A DNA stretch of 64,000 nucleotides from G963691885 sp963691885 (GTDB taxonomy: Bacteria > Pseudomonadota > Alphaproteobacteria > UBA8366 > Aestuariispiraceae). The DNA lies in assembly GCA_963691885.1 (NCBI GenBank), contig OY829843.1, positions 1,798,001 through 1,862,000 on the forward strand, written 5' to 3'. This document shows, piece after piece, positions 1-7,599 of this stretch (its first letter is position 1; the number at the start of each line of letters is the position of its first letter). The translations under genes and the position numbers were made by a program. The notes below the pieces were generated by a model that was not told where the DNA came from, searched no databases, and saw only the letters and a list, made by a program, of their open reading frames with translations.

Positions 1-177
1 CATCACCCCTTGCAGGAAGATGAACCGATGCCGACCTTTGCCTTTCCGTTTTCACCAGCTGAGATGCAGCGCGGTGCCATATACGAGTTCTGCCTGAACC
101 ATACTTTGTCACTGACCGACCCGCTTGATGCCTTCCGGTTGGACGTTCGTACGGTGGGACCTGCTGGCAATGCCTGA
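1..177 (+). CDS. C-terminal fragment of AtuA-like (DUF1446) protein
   Basis: Frame 1 is open from the window edge to a TGA at 175-177 and gives 58 residues ending VRTVGPAGNA. The segment around FPFSPAEMQRGAIYEFCLNH, followed by DPLDAF, resembles the tail of AtuA-like proteins (acyclic terpene utilisation family). The next gene is a DUF4387 protein, the usual partner or fused domain of that family, and its start overlaps this stop by 8 bases, so the two are probably translationally coupled. The fragment is too short to assign a substrate, and the family call leans on the neighbour as much as on the sequence. Confidence 0.6.
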   Translation, partial: HHPLQEDEPMPTFAFPFSPAEMQRGAIYEFCLNHTLSLTDPLDAFRLDVRTVGPAGNA

Positions 178-508
178 TTACAAAGATCCGGATATGGTCG
201 AGCTGGGCGCAATGGTGGAGAAAGTGCGGTCCAAGAATGCCGGGCCCTTCTGGCTGACGATCGATATCTTCTGTGGGTCGACCGAGTTGTTTTCCCATGT
301 TTCGGAAAATTTGCAGACAGATGCTGTTGCGGATCTGTTTCGTATTAAACCAGATGAGATTAAACGCTTCGATATCGCAGATCTTAATGTCGTGAAATTC
401 TCCCTTCCCCGGCCTGTGGTTCAGGGAACGCAGAAGGACCGCGACATGCATGGTGCCCAATGGGGAAATCTGATCGCCGAAATGAGTATACCCGCTTTCG
501 CAGCCTGA
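170..508 (+). CDS. DUF4387 domain protein
   Basis: This 112-residue protein is essentially one DUF4387 domain. It shows the family pattern of a conserved KNAGPFWLTIDIF stretch near residue 24, then a central DLFRIKPDEI segment and LPRPVVQGTQKDRDMHGAQ near the C-terminus. The ATG at 170 was chosen over the in-frame TTG at 125 because it gives the normal domain length and the overlap with the preceding AtuA-like stop. The family accompanies AtuA/DUF1446 proteins in catabolic operons of hydroxy or branched acids. Its biochemical role is not established, so the pathway here is unknown. Confidence 0.75.
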   Translation: MPDYKDPDMVELGAMVEKVRSKNAGPFWLTIDIFCGSTELFSHVSENLQTDAVADLFRIKPDEIKRFDIADLNVVKFSLPRPVVQGTQKDRDMHGAQWGNLIAEMSIPAFAA

Positions 509-526
509 ATGTGATGTTATACAGAT

Positions 527-1060
527 TCACAGGAATGTTGTGTTTTTGAGCCGTTCGTTCTCTGGCGCCAGGATTACAAAAAGCAAATCCATATCGCCTT
601 GTCTGGCTGGAAAGATGCCGCGATAAACCTCCCACGGATAGACGCGCTCGGACTGGATGACCGACATCGAAAAAATCGGCTCATTTGTATAATTGACTGT
701 ACCGAATTCATGGTTGCGATGATCCAGGATTTCGCCGCTGATATAGTCGTCCAGATACCAGCCGGTGAAATCCCCGTGCAACAAGGTCGTGACACCGGTT
801 CCCAACAGGCGGGCCTTGTATCTGGGGCCTTCATGAACTTCAAAAATCTGAATCCAGGGCAAGACGTCGCGGTGCTCTGTCGGGTCGAACTTCTGACGAT
901 CAATAACACCATCATCCCCGGCAAGCGCCTGATAGATCCGGTTGAACTTTTCGACAGGATGATCGGCGGGCAGATCTGATGCTTGCAACACCCTATAGGT
1001 GCTGGCGGCGCAGGTTATGTAATCCGACGTTGCCGGCCGACCAGGGTGTGGCTTGCTCAA
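527..1060 (-). CDS. PAS domain protein (PAS_5 type)
   Basis: A 177-residue soluble protein with a single PAS_5-type domain over roughly residues 35-165. Family hallmarks are LPWIQIFEV near residue 68, then RYKARLLGTGV and FTGWYLDDY. There is no kinase, cyclase or DNA-binding output domain, so it is a stand-alone sensor or adaptor; ligand and partner are unknown. The start is a TTG at 1060 preceded by GAGAGGAAG. An ATG further upstream lies in a frame that stops at once. It converges with the DUF4387 gene across only 18 bases and shares no strand context with the accessory gene on its other side. Confidence 0.7.
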   Translation of the reverse strand: MSKPHPGRPATSDYITCAASTYRVLQASDLPADHPVEKFNRIYQALAGDDGVIDRQKFDPTEHRDVLPWIQIFEVHEGPRYKARLLGTGVTTLLHGDFTGWYLDDYISGEILDHRNHEFGTVNYTNEPIFSMSVIQSERVYPWEVYRGIFPARQGDMDLLFVILAPENERLKNTTFL

Positions 1061-1432
1061 AAACTTCCTCTCCCGTGCATTTAATGCTTCCTTTTAAAAT
1101 ATTAGCAAAACGAGTCCAGCAACGCTACTAGATTACCCGTACCCGCTGGCAATACTAGATAAACTGGACGATGTGCGACGAAACGCGTCCGCAGACGTAA
1201 GATATTGTCAGTCGATAGCCGTGATTGATGAACGAGTTTTGTAGGACGATTACTGGATCATCGTTTGATAGTTTGGAGGATAGGGACAACGCACTAAAAT
1301 GTTGCCCAAAGCTACGAGATTTTGTTAAACTTTAAGTGGTACTTTAATCCAAATAATGCATCAAACATAGACCTAGTCTCTTGACGTAGCCCAGTAAACT
1401 CGCGGCCCACATAATTAGACGAAGAATTGTAA
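1061..1432. other. A+T-rich intergenic region, no gene recognised
   Basis: These 372 bases separate the divergent PAS gene and DUF4238 gene. I see no convincing reading frame, RNA or hairpin. A loose promoter-like pair TTGGAG (from 1273) and TAAAAT, 16 bases apart, points toward the DUF4238 gene but lies far from its start. I found no copy of the tRNA-Thr 3' end here. Confidence 0.5.
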
Positions 1433-2524
1433 TTGCCTGAAAAAAAGAATCAGCACTTTGTCGCAAAAGCGCATCTTAAGTTCTTTGCTTCAGACGCTAA
1501 GAAGCGACAGATAAACATCTGGTTACCGGAAGATGATAAAGTCGTCTTCGGCGCATCTATCAGTGACCAGTGTTCTAAAAGTTATTTCTACGGTAAAGAT
1601 CTGAAGATTGAAGACTATCTAAGTTCCCCTGAGGCATTGTTTAGCGCAACCGTCGCTCAACTCGCTGAACAGCAAAATGCCAGATCTGAGCAGCTTCAGG
1701 ACCTTCTGTTTTATTGGTTAATACAATACACTAGAGTTGAGAAGACTTTACGCGAACAAATAAAAATGACCTCTGAAATGACCCAAAAAATAATGTTGGG
1801 TCAGGAAGATAACGAACAACTGCGTGATTGGATTGGCGACCCAATCGGAGAGCCAGAGTTCATGCAAATGATATCGGATGACGCTCACTTTTTTTTGGAA
1901 ACTATCCGCGATTTGCGGTGCGTTTTGTTAATCAATAATTCTAGGACCAATTTTGTGATGTCAGATTGCCCGGCCGTTTTTTCAAACGAACTGTATCTGA
2001 TGCGTTATATGAAATATCGAAATTGGGGTTTGGGTAGCGCGGGCGTTTATCTTTATATGCCGCTGACGCCACGATTAGGATTCCTAGCATATGACCAAGA
2101 TGTCTACGAATTACAAGGACGTAAAGGCAATGTATGTCAGCTTAAGGATAGAGATGCAGTAATTCTCAACCAGCTCATCTTTTTGTTCAGCAATAAAGTA
2201 ATAATTTTGCCGCCAGACAACGACTCAAGTATTGCGGTCGAACCGCTGAAGAACGTAGCGAGTGACAAGCCTGCTAACGCTTTTAGAGTGAATATAGCGT
2301 TGGCTGACGAAATGGAATCCACCAACGGAAGCCAATGTTTCACAGTGGTATCAAATAATGATTACGCTGCTTCTTCTAGAGACCGTCTGATTCATGTTGA
2401 GAGTCTTCCAGTTGTTTTGCCTCGCCATTTTTCAAAACTAAGAATTAGACACAAGCCAAGGTTTATTGATACCCACTCAGGTGCTGGCCTTCGTCGGTGT
2501 GCTGGCAATTATCAGCATTTGTAG
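1433..2524 (+). CDS. DUF4238 domain protein
   Basis: A 363-residue protein opening with KNQHFVAKAHLKFFAS, the signature start of DUF4238 proteins (HFVP-type motif). It then has a central helical region and a mid-protein block around NFVMSDCPAVFSN and YLYMPLTPRLGF, both typical of the family. The function is not established. The start is a TTG with only a weak GAAGA upstream, so the true start could differ by a few codons. Base composition is much A+T richer than neighbouring housekeeping genes (35% G+C at 1741-1800), and the gene sits just beyond the 3' end of a tRNA gene. Both suggest horizontal acquisition. The last 40 or so residues look unlike the domain and may be an extension picked up at the insertion site. 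Confidence 0.7.
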   Translation: MPEKKNQHFVAKAHLKFFASDAKKRQINIWLPEDDKVVFGASISDQCSKSYFYGKDLKIEDYLSSPEALFSATVAQLAEQQNARSEQLQDLLFYWLIQYTRVEKTLREQIKMTSEMTQKIMLGQEDNEQLRDWIGDPIGEPEFMQMISDDAHFFLETIRDLRCVLLINNSRTNFVMSDCPAVFSNELYLMRYMKYRNWGLGSAGVYLYMPLTPRLGFLAYDQDVYELQGRKGNVCQLKDRDAVILNQLIFLFSNKVIILPPDNDSSIAVEPLKNVASDKPANAFRVNIALADEMESTNGSQCFTVVSNNDYAASSRDRLIHVESLPVVLPRHFSKLRIRHKPRFIDTHSGAGLRRCAGNYQHL

Positions 2525-2558
2525 ATGGAAATACGTTGAGTACATTTGAAAGAAGAGA

Positions 2559-2634
2559 TGGTGCCGCCTGCGTGACTTGAACACGCGACCCCCGCATTAC
2601 GAATGCGATGCTCTACCAACTGAGCTAAGGCGGC
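2559..2634 (-). tRNA. tRNA-Thr (anticodon CGT)
   Basis: On the minus strand a 76-base cloverleaf can be drawn. The acceptor arm GCCGCCT pairs with AGGCGGC, the D arm GCTC with GAGC, the anticodon stem TCGCA with TGCGG (one G-T pair), and the T arm GCGTG with CACGC around TTCAAGT. The anticodon loop TTCGTAA gives anticodon CGT, which reads ACG threonine codons. The CCA end is encoded in the DNA. It is a single-copy gene in this window. Confidence 0.95.
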
Positions 2635-2754
2635 TTTCTGCGTCCGGTGACGCTTTTCCAAGCGCGCGGAACATAGGGTTGATCTGCTTTCTTGGCAAGT
2701 CTTTGGTGCCGGGATGTGGGGAAAAAGCGCGTCACTCAAAAAAAATCGCCCCAT

Positions 2755-2768
2755 GTGATCCATATCAC
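2755..2768. promoter_or_regulatory. CRP/FNR-like inverted repeat
   Basis: GTGAT-CCAT-ATCAC is a perfect 5-base inverted repeat with a 4-base spacer, the geometry used by CRP/FNR-family regulators. It lies in the gap between tRNA-Thr and hemY, about 100 bases before a plus-strand terminator. The regulator and the controlled transcript are inferred only. Confidence 0.35.
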
Positions 2769-2869
2769 TTTCAAGAGACCTTCCCCGCGATATTCTCTCA
2801 ACATCTAAAGTCAGATTTTACTCTCCCCTGTTCATCTGCACTTTTCTTGTTCTGTACCCTTCTTTCACT

Positions 2870-2901
2870 GGCCCGGATGTCCTCCGGGCCGTTTCTTTTT
2901 T
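2870..2901 (+). terminator. Strong intrinsic terminator with no annotated gene upstream
   Basis: GGCCCGGA-TGTCC-TCCGGGCC forms an 8-bp GC-rich stem with a 5-base loop, followed by GTTTCTTTTTT. The T tract is on the plus strand, so it cannot terminate hemY, which ends at 2933 on the other strand. The nearest plus-strand gene ends at 2524, beyond an opposing tRNA. It therefore probably ends an unannotated small transcript. Confidence 0.75.
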
Positions 2902-2932
2902 CAGGGGTATTTTTTCGCTCGAACAGTCGGCG

Positions 2933-4117
2933 TTAGACGTCGGTGGCCAGGCTTAGCCAGTGACGGGCCTTTTCCAGGTCGCCATGTTCAGCCTCTTCCA
3001 ATTCAGCCATCAGGCGGCAAACCCTGGGTTCTGGCCGATCCTGATCGATGAACTGTTTCAGGTGGTTGCGCGCCTCACCCCATAGTTTCGCCTTCAAGGC
3101 CGCCTCTGCGAGCGCCAGATGGCTTTCCGAGTGGTCGGGGGAGAGGGAGAGCAGATGTTCAAACCGCTTCACCTGAGACAGCGCATCAGAGGCAGAGGGC
3201 GGGGCCACATCACGATAGGCGCGGGCCAGCGCCGGGTCGGGTTCGCGTTTCCAGGCCTCCTCCAACAGGCGAATGGCCTTTGTATTCTTGCCCTCACTGT
3301 GCAGCATGCGGGCGGTAAAGACGGAGGCCTCAACCATTTCGGGGGCAAGTTTGTGTGCCTCCTGCGCCTGTTTCAGGGCACCGGATTTATCCCCGGCCAG
3401 CTGTTTGTCCCGGGCCTGAGCGATCAAAATGCCAGCCTTCTTGGATTTGCCCTCGGGTGCCGGAAGGATCTTCATCCGGATTGCGTCATTGACCGTACGC
3501 AAGGCCCCATCCATATCGCCATTTTCTTCCTGCAGGCTCAGCAATTGGTTCACTACCCAGGGGGTTCCCGGCCGCTTTTCATGGGCCAGTTTCGTCAGGC
3601 GCATGGCCTCTGTCTTGTCACCGCGTGCCACGGCAAGGTTAAGCAGACCGCGCAGACCCAAAAAGGCCATGTCCGGGTCGTCCAGCATCTGCTCGAAATA
3701 GCGTTTGGCTGCCTCATTGTCCCCATCGAGATGGGCGGCCTGTGCCGCCAGCAATCGTGTCAGCGGCGGGTCGTTCAAGAGGGATTCTGCCTTGCGGGAC
3801 AGGCGGTGTGCCTCAACCGTGTCGCCTGCGGCAACCGCGACCAGCCCTTGGGTGAGCGTGCGATAACCGCGTTCCCGCCTTGCGGCCCGTCTGGCCCCCA
3901 TAAACTGACCCGGTACCGCGATGATTGTCGACCAGAACCGGGCAAGGACGACGATGTTAATGACAAAGACGAGGACACCAAGCAGCAACAGGCCGAGTGA
4001 CACGTCCAGGCGCCAGCCCTGCCAGTCGACGCTGACGCGCCCCGGATATTGAGAAAGATAGAGGGCAGCGGCGACCAGAAGGCCGATCTTAACGAATAGG
4101 AAAACGGCGCGAGCCAT
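2933..4117 (-). CDS. hemY: HemY-like TPR inner-membrane protein
   Basis: A 394-residue protein with two membrane segments at the N-terminus (about residues 5-22 and 39-58, HemY_N region) followed by TPR-like helical repeats. These are rich in A/L/E patterns such as ALARAYRDVAP and HLALAEAALKAKLWGEA. HemY proteins of this type sit in heme operons and are thought to scaffold late heme enzymes; they are unrelated to protoporphyrinogen oxidase of the same name. The start ATG at 4117 follows GGGGG and lies 4 bases beyond the stop of the mitofilin-like gene. The long in-frame extension upstream overlaps that gene and was discarded. It is the last gene of the minus-strand hem operon. Confidence 0.85.
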   Translation of the reverse strand: MARAVFLFVKIGLLVAAALYLSQYPGRVSVDWQGWRLDVSLGLLLLGVLVFVINIVVLARFWSTIIAVPGQFMGARRAARRERGYRTLTQGLVAVAAGDTVEAHRLSRKAESLLNDPPLTRLLAAQAAHLDGDNEAAKRYFEQMLDDPDMAFLGLRGLLNLAVARGDKTEAMRLTKLAHEKRPGTPWVVNQLLSLQEENGDMDGALRTVNDAIRMKILPAPEGKSKKAGILIAQARDKQLAGDKSGALKQAQEAHKLAPEMVEASVFTARMLHSEGKNTKAIRLLEEAWKREPDPALARAYRDVAPPSASDALSQVKRFEHLLSLSPDHSESHLALAEAALKAKLWGEARNHLKQFIDQDRPEPRVCRLMAELEEAEHGDLEKARHWLSLATDV

Positions 4118-4121
4118 GATC

Positions 4122-5786
4122 TCAGCCCCCCGTGGATGCGGCCTGCAGCCGCTGCAAGGCTGTTTCACGCAATCCGTTCAAGGCATTGTCGGCTGTCAGG
4201 CGGCGTTCCGCCTGCCCAACCCATGCGGCGACGTCAGGATCAATATCGGCAAGCGGTTTTACAACGCTGATTGCCTTTTCAAGGTCACCTTCTGCCAGCG
4301 CCCCTTCAGCCTGACTGGCGACCGGGGCTTCGGGATCGGTTCCAACGCGGCGGATGGATACCAGACCACGAAGCTCTGCCAGGGTTTCGGCAACCCAGGA
4401 TTCGGCACCTCCCAGATGTTCGGCGCGGTCAACCTTGGCCGCGATATCGGCGAAGCCCTTTGACAGATCTGAACGGGTCATGATTGGGGCCGTCCCCAGG
4501 CCACGCAGTGCCTCAATATTGGCCTGCGCTTCTTCCGAATTCGGGGTTAGGGCGGCGAGATCCCCTAAGGAGTTGTCAATTCCGCGACCTGCCGTCAGGT
4601 CCGTTTCAACCTGCCCGACGATCAGGACGAGGGCGGTCTCTTCCGCACCGGGGCCGCCGCCGGATTCCTCAATCAGGCTTAACCGGCCCTGCAGGGCTGA
4701 AAGTTGTTCGGTTACGCCATCCAGGCCGAGCTGAATGGCACTGCGTTGGTCCGCAAAACTGTCCAACTCTGTCCGGAACGCGTCAACGGACCCATCGGTT
4801 CGGGTGACGGCTGCTTCCAGCCGGGTTCTAAGTGCAGTCAGCGCTTCGTTCAAGGATGTCACGTCGCCGGAAAGGGCTGCGTCATCGCCGGCCCCTGTTC
4901 CCATCACAGACAATCTGTCCTCAACAGCGGCAATGCGGTCCAGAACCGGGGTCAGTGTGGGTTCTACAAGTTGAGAGATATCACCATTGGCCTCCGCTGC
5001 GGCCAGGGCGGAAGCTGCTTGTGCCTCTGCCTCCGCCAATCGAGCCTCAAGCGGTTCGATCCGCGCGGTCGCCGCAGCCAGCTCTGCCTTTAAGGCATCG
5101 AGCGCTTCGCTATCCTGCTGCTGTGCGACTGGTTTACCAAAAAACCGTTCCAGATGATTTGCCAGGGCCGGGCCGACGGTCGGCTGCCAATACGGGCGTG
5201 TTGCTTCCGCACCGATTACACAGAGGCTAAGCAACAGGGCGATCCAGGCAATGCCCGATGCGCCTCGCGACGGGGCGGGCTTGGGGGCGGGGGCTGCAGC
5301 CGGTTTCGCTGGCGCTGCTTTGGCTGCGGAAGTTTTGGTCGCGCCACTGGCAGCGGCCGGTTTCTCATCTTTCGGTTTTGTCGCCGCGCTGTCTGGTTTT
5401 GCGCTGGCATTGGGAACGCTGCTCTTTGGGGCTTCGTTTTCAGGGCCTTTGTCACCGGTCGATGCGTCGGAGTTGTTGACCATAGTTTCTGTGCTTTCCT
5501 TTCCGACAGGGCTGTCGGCTTCCTGGGTGGCAGTCTCTTCATGTTTTTCTATGTTGCTTTTGTCTGTATCGCGTTTCAGGGAAATACCATCGCTGCGGGC
5601 TGCGGCGATGACGTCATCCCATCTATTGTCTGGAATATGGTTGCGTGCCTTCCAGCCCTGGACGGTGCTGCCGGCGATTTCCAGTCGATTTGCGAGCGGG
5701 CGGATACCACCGAACCGGTCGACCACTTCTTCCGCCTCAATTTCAACCTCGGGTCCGGGACCGTTTGCACTCTCTGTCTCTGTCAT
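4122..5786 (-). CDS. Mitofilin/Mic60-like inner-membrane protein with N-terminal HTH-like domain
   Basis: A 554-residue protein between hemD and hemY, the position where alphaproteobacteria encode the bacterial Mic60 homologue that shapes inner-membrane folds. Order of parts: an HTH-like segment (residues about 22-70, with FGGIRPLANRLEIAGSTVQG and a following WKARNHIP), a low-complexity Ala/Pro/Lys/Ser linker (about 75-175), one transmembrane helix (about 178-196), a long coiled coil (about 225-430) and a C-terminal mitofilin-like helical region. The linker and HTH would face the cytoplasm and the coiled coil the periplasm. The HTH-like part resembles the short domain that annotators call carph-isopro. 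I infer that it is a binding module, but DNA binding is not shown. It starts 1 base after the hemD stop. Confidence 0.8.
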   Translation of the reverse strand: MTETESANGPGPEVEIEAEEVVDRFGGIRPLANRLEIAGSTVQGWKARNHIPDNRWDDVIAAARSDGISLKRDTDKSNIEKHEETATQEADSPVGKESTETMVNNSDASTGDKGPENEAPKSSVPNASAKPDSAATKPKDEKPAAASGATKTSAAKAAPAKPAAAPAPKPAPSRGASGIAWIALLLSLCVIGAEATRPYWQPTVGPALANHLERFFGKPVAQQQDSEALDALKAELAAATARIEPLEARLAEAEAQAASALAAAEANGDISQLVEPTLTPVLDRIAAVEDRLSVMGTGAGDDAALSGDVTSLNEALTALRTRLEAAVTRTDGSVDAFRTELDSFADQRSAIQLGLDGVTEQLSALQGRLSLIEESGGGPGAEETALVLIVGQVETDLTAGRGIDNSLGDLAALTPNSEEAQANIEALRGLGTAPIMTRSDLSKGFADIAAKVDRAEHLGGAESWVAETLAELRGLVSIRRVGTDPEAPVASQAEGALAEGDLEKAISVVKPLADIDPDVAAWVGQAERRLTADNALNGLRETALQRLQAASTGG

Positions 5787-5787
5787 T

Positions 5788-6585
5788 CTAGACGTCCTGA
5801 TCTCTTACAACCGGTCCTTTCGGATCGAGTGTCGACAGGGTGGGAAAAACCTCTCTGATCAACTGCAACATGGCCTCCCCATCCGGTTTTGAACTCACCA
5901 CGCGCGTACACCAATTCAGTGCTGAAGCGTTGGTAGATACATTATCGCTCAAGCAAAGCGCGGTCACGTGTTTTAAACTGTCTTCCAGTCCAGCCTTTTT
6001 CACAAGCGATACAATTAAGCTTGCAGTACGTGGCGAAAAAATGGCGCAGGCGTCCAGTGTACGCGTCTGCAACGCATGAAGGACGTCTTCAGGCAGTTCG
6101 GTTGCCGCCTCTGCGCTGTAAAACACCTGTCGACGCACGGCAAAACCGTGCTTTTCCAGCGCTTGCACGAGATCACCCGCCCTTTCAGTGCCAGCAATAT
6201 GAAGGAGCATTCCATCGCTTGGAGACCTTGATGCCGCAACATGATCCGCCAGAAGGTCGACATTGCCACCGGCGACAGAGACCGATGTAAAACCAGTTTC
6301 TCTTGCAACCTCTGCGCTGCGCGGACCAACTGCATAGACGGGAAGCGTACGGTCCCCAGAGGCATTAGCAAAGGCACGTACACCATTGGCCGATGTGAAC
6401 AATAACCCTTTGATTTCAGCTAAATCGGGTTCTTCATCCGAGAAGACAATGCTGAGCAGGGGTGCGACCAATGGTCTGGCACCAATTCCTGTTAAAGCGC
6501 TGGCCATTTGGTCGGCATCTTCGTGGGGACGGGGTATCCATATCAACGGGCCGGCCAATTCGCCCGCGCCGTTGTTCGGGATCAT
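5788..6585 (-). CDS. hemD: Uroporphyrinogen-III synthase
   Basis: This 265-residue protein closes and flips ring D of hydroxymethylbilane to make uroporphyrinogen III, a shared precursor of heme and cobalamin. The family is poorly conserved, but IWIPRPHEDADQMASALTGI at the start, LLFTSANGVRAF near residue 60 and AVGPRSAEVARETGF near residue 85 match its pattern. The length is normal. The start ATG overlaps the hemC stop by 4 bases, so translation is coupled. The assignment rests on the motifs and on position directly after hemC. Confidence 0.88.
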   Translation of the reverse strand: MIPNNGAGELAGPLIWIPRPHEDADQMASALTGIGARPLVAPLLSIVFSDEEPDLAEIKGLLFTSANGVRAFANASGDRTLPVYAVGPRSAEVARETGFTSVSVAGGNVDLLADHVAASRSPSDGMLLHIAGTERAGDLVQALEKHGFAVRRQVFYSAEAATELPEDVLHALQTRTLDACAIFSPRTASLIVSLVKKAGLEDSLKHVTALCLSDNVSTNASALNWCTRVVSSKPDGEAMLQLIREVFPTLSTLDPKGPVVRDQDV

Positions 6586-7493
6586 GACAGATATCCGTCC
6601 CCCATTCGGGATTTCAGCTCGGCGGCGGCATCAAGGCCCATCTGTTTTGCGTCGCTGACAGATCCGCTGCGTTCGATGGTCAGTATATCGCTGCCATCCG
6701 GTTTCGCGACCAGCCCGCGAAAGCGCACGGTGTCTCCGGTAATTTCGGCCAATCCGGCGATCGGTGTCCTGCAGGATCCATCGAGCACGGTCAGAAAGGA
6801 CCGTTCCGCGGTCACCCTTATGTGACTGTCAGCATGATTAAGCGGGGCTAGGTACCGGTTCGTCTCTTCGTCCCCGCTGCGCGCGGTTATGGCGATGGCA
6901 CCCTGGGCCACGGCGGGCAGCATGTCTTCCGGCTCGATTGCTGCGGTCGCGATTTCCGGTGTGCCCAACCTGTTCAGGCCGGCCATCGCCAGGATCGTTG
7001 CATCAGCCACACCCTCGGAGAGTTTTCTAAGCCGCGTCTGAACATTACCGCGAAAGGTAATGACCTCAAGGTCCGGGCGGGTGGCGAGCAATTGTGCCTG
7101 TCTGCGCAGCGAAGAGGTACCGACAACAGACCCGGCGGGCAGATCCGCCAGGCTTGCGGCCTTTTGGCAGATGAAACCATCCCTTACGTCTTCGCGGGGC
7201 AAAACAACATCGAGTGAAATACCGTCAGGAAGCCAGGTTTCCAGGTCCTTCATGGAATGCACGCCAAAATCGATGCGGCCATCCAACAGGGCTTCGTCCA
7301 GTTCTTTTGTGAAGAGGCCCTTGCCCCCGATCTCCGAGAGTTTTCGATCGAGTACGATGTCACCGGTCGTCTTGATTTCGACGATTTCGACCGTCAGATC
7401 AGCGTGAATTTTCGACAGTCTGTCCCGTGTTTCATATGCCTGCGCTAGAGCAAGTGGTGAGGCCCGTGTCCCCAGTTTCAGTATTTTAGACAT
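6582..7493 (-). CDS. hemC: Hydroxymethylbilane synthase (porphobilinogen deaminase)
   Basis: A 303-residue cytosolic enzyme that links four porphobilinogens into hydroxymethylbilane. The opening ILKLGTRASPLALAQA, HSMKD at residues 79-83 with the catalytic Asp83, the RRQAQLL region near 130 and Cys241 in GSCRTPIAG, which carries the dipyrromethane cofactor, are all present. It is the first gene of the minus-strand hem operon (hemC-hemD-mitofilin-hemY) and is divergent from tsaD with 106 bases between the starts, which must hold both promoters. Confidence 0.97.
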   Translation of the reverse strand: MSKILKLGTRASPLALAQAYETRDRLSKIHADLTVEIVEIKTTGDIVLDRKLSEIGGKGLFTKELDEALLDGRIDFGVHSMKDLETWLPDGISLDVVLPREDVRDGFICQKAASLADLPAGSVVGTSSLRRQAQLLATRPDLEVITFRGNVQTRLRKLSEGVADATILAMAGLNRLGTPEIATAAIEPEDMLPAVAQGAIAITARSGDEETNRYLAPLNHADSHIRVTAERSFLTVLDGSCRTPIAGLAEITGDTVRFRGLVAKPDGSDILTIERSGSVSDAKQMGLDAAAELKSRMGDGYLS

Positions 7494-7599
7494 CTTCCCC
7501 CGTACCGATAGACAAGCGTATAGCCTGATGATCCCTGATGCGCTAAGAAAGCCGCGCTTTTGCGAAGTTTAACGCCGTACGAGGATATTACACGCGATA

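Noticed and set aside
1061..1432. Attachment-site repeat of the tRNA-Thr 3' end
   Set aside because: I looked for the tRNA 3' end sequence upstream of the DUF4238 gene and found no copy.
3119..4000. Long plus-strand reading frame (293 residues) opposite hemY
   Set aside because: It is a codon-usage shadow of hemY, with no recognisable domain and no ribosome site.
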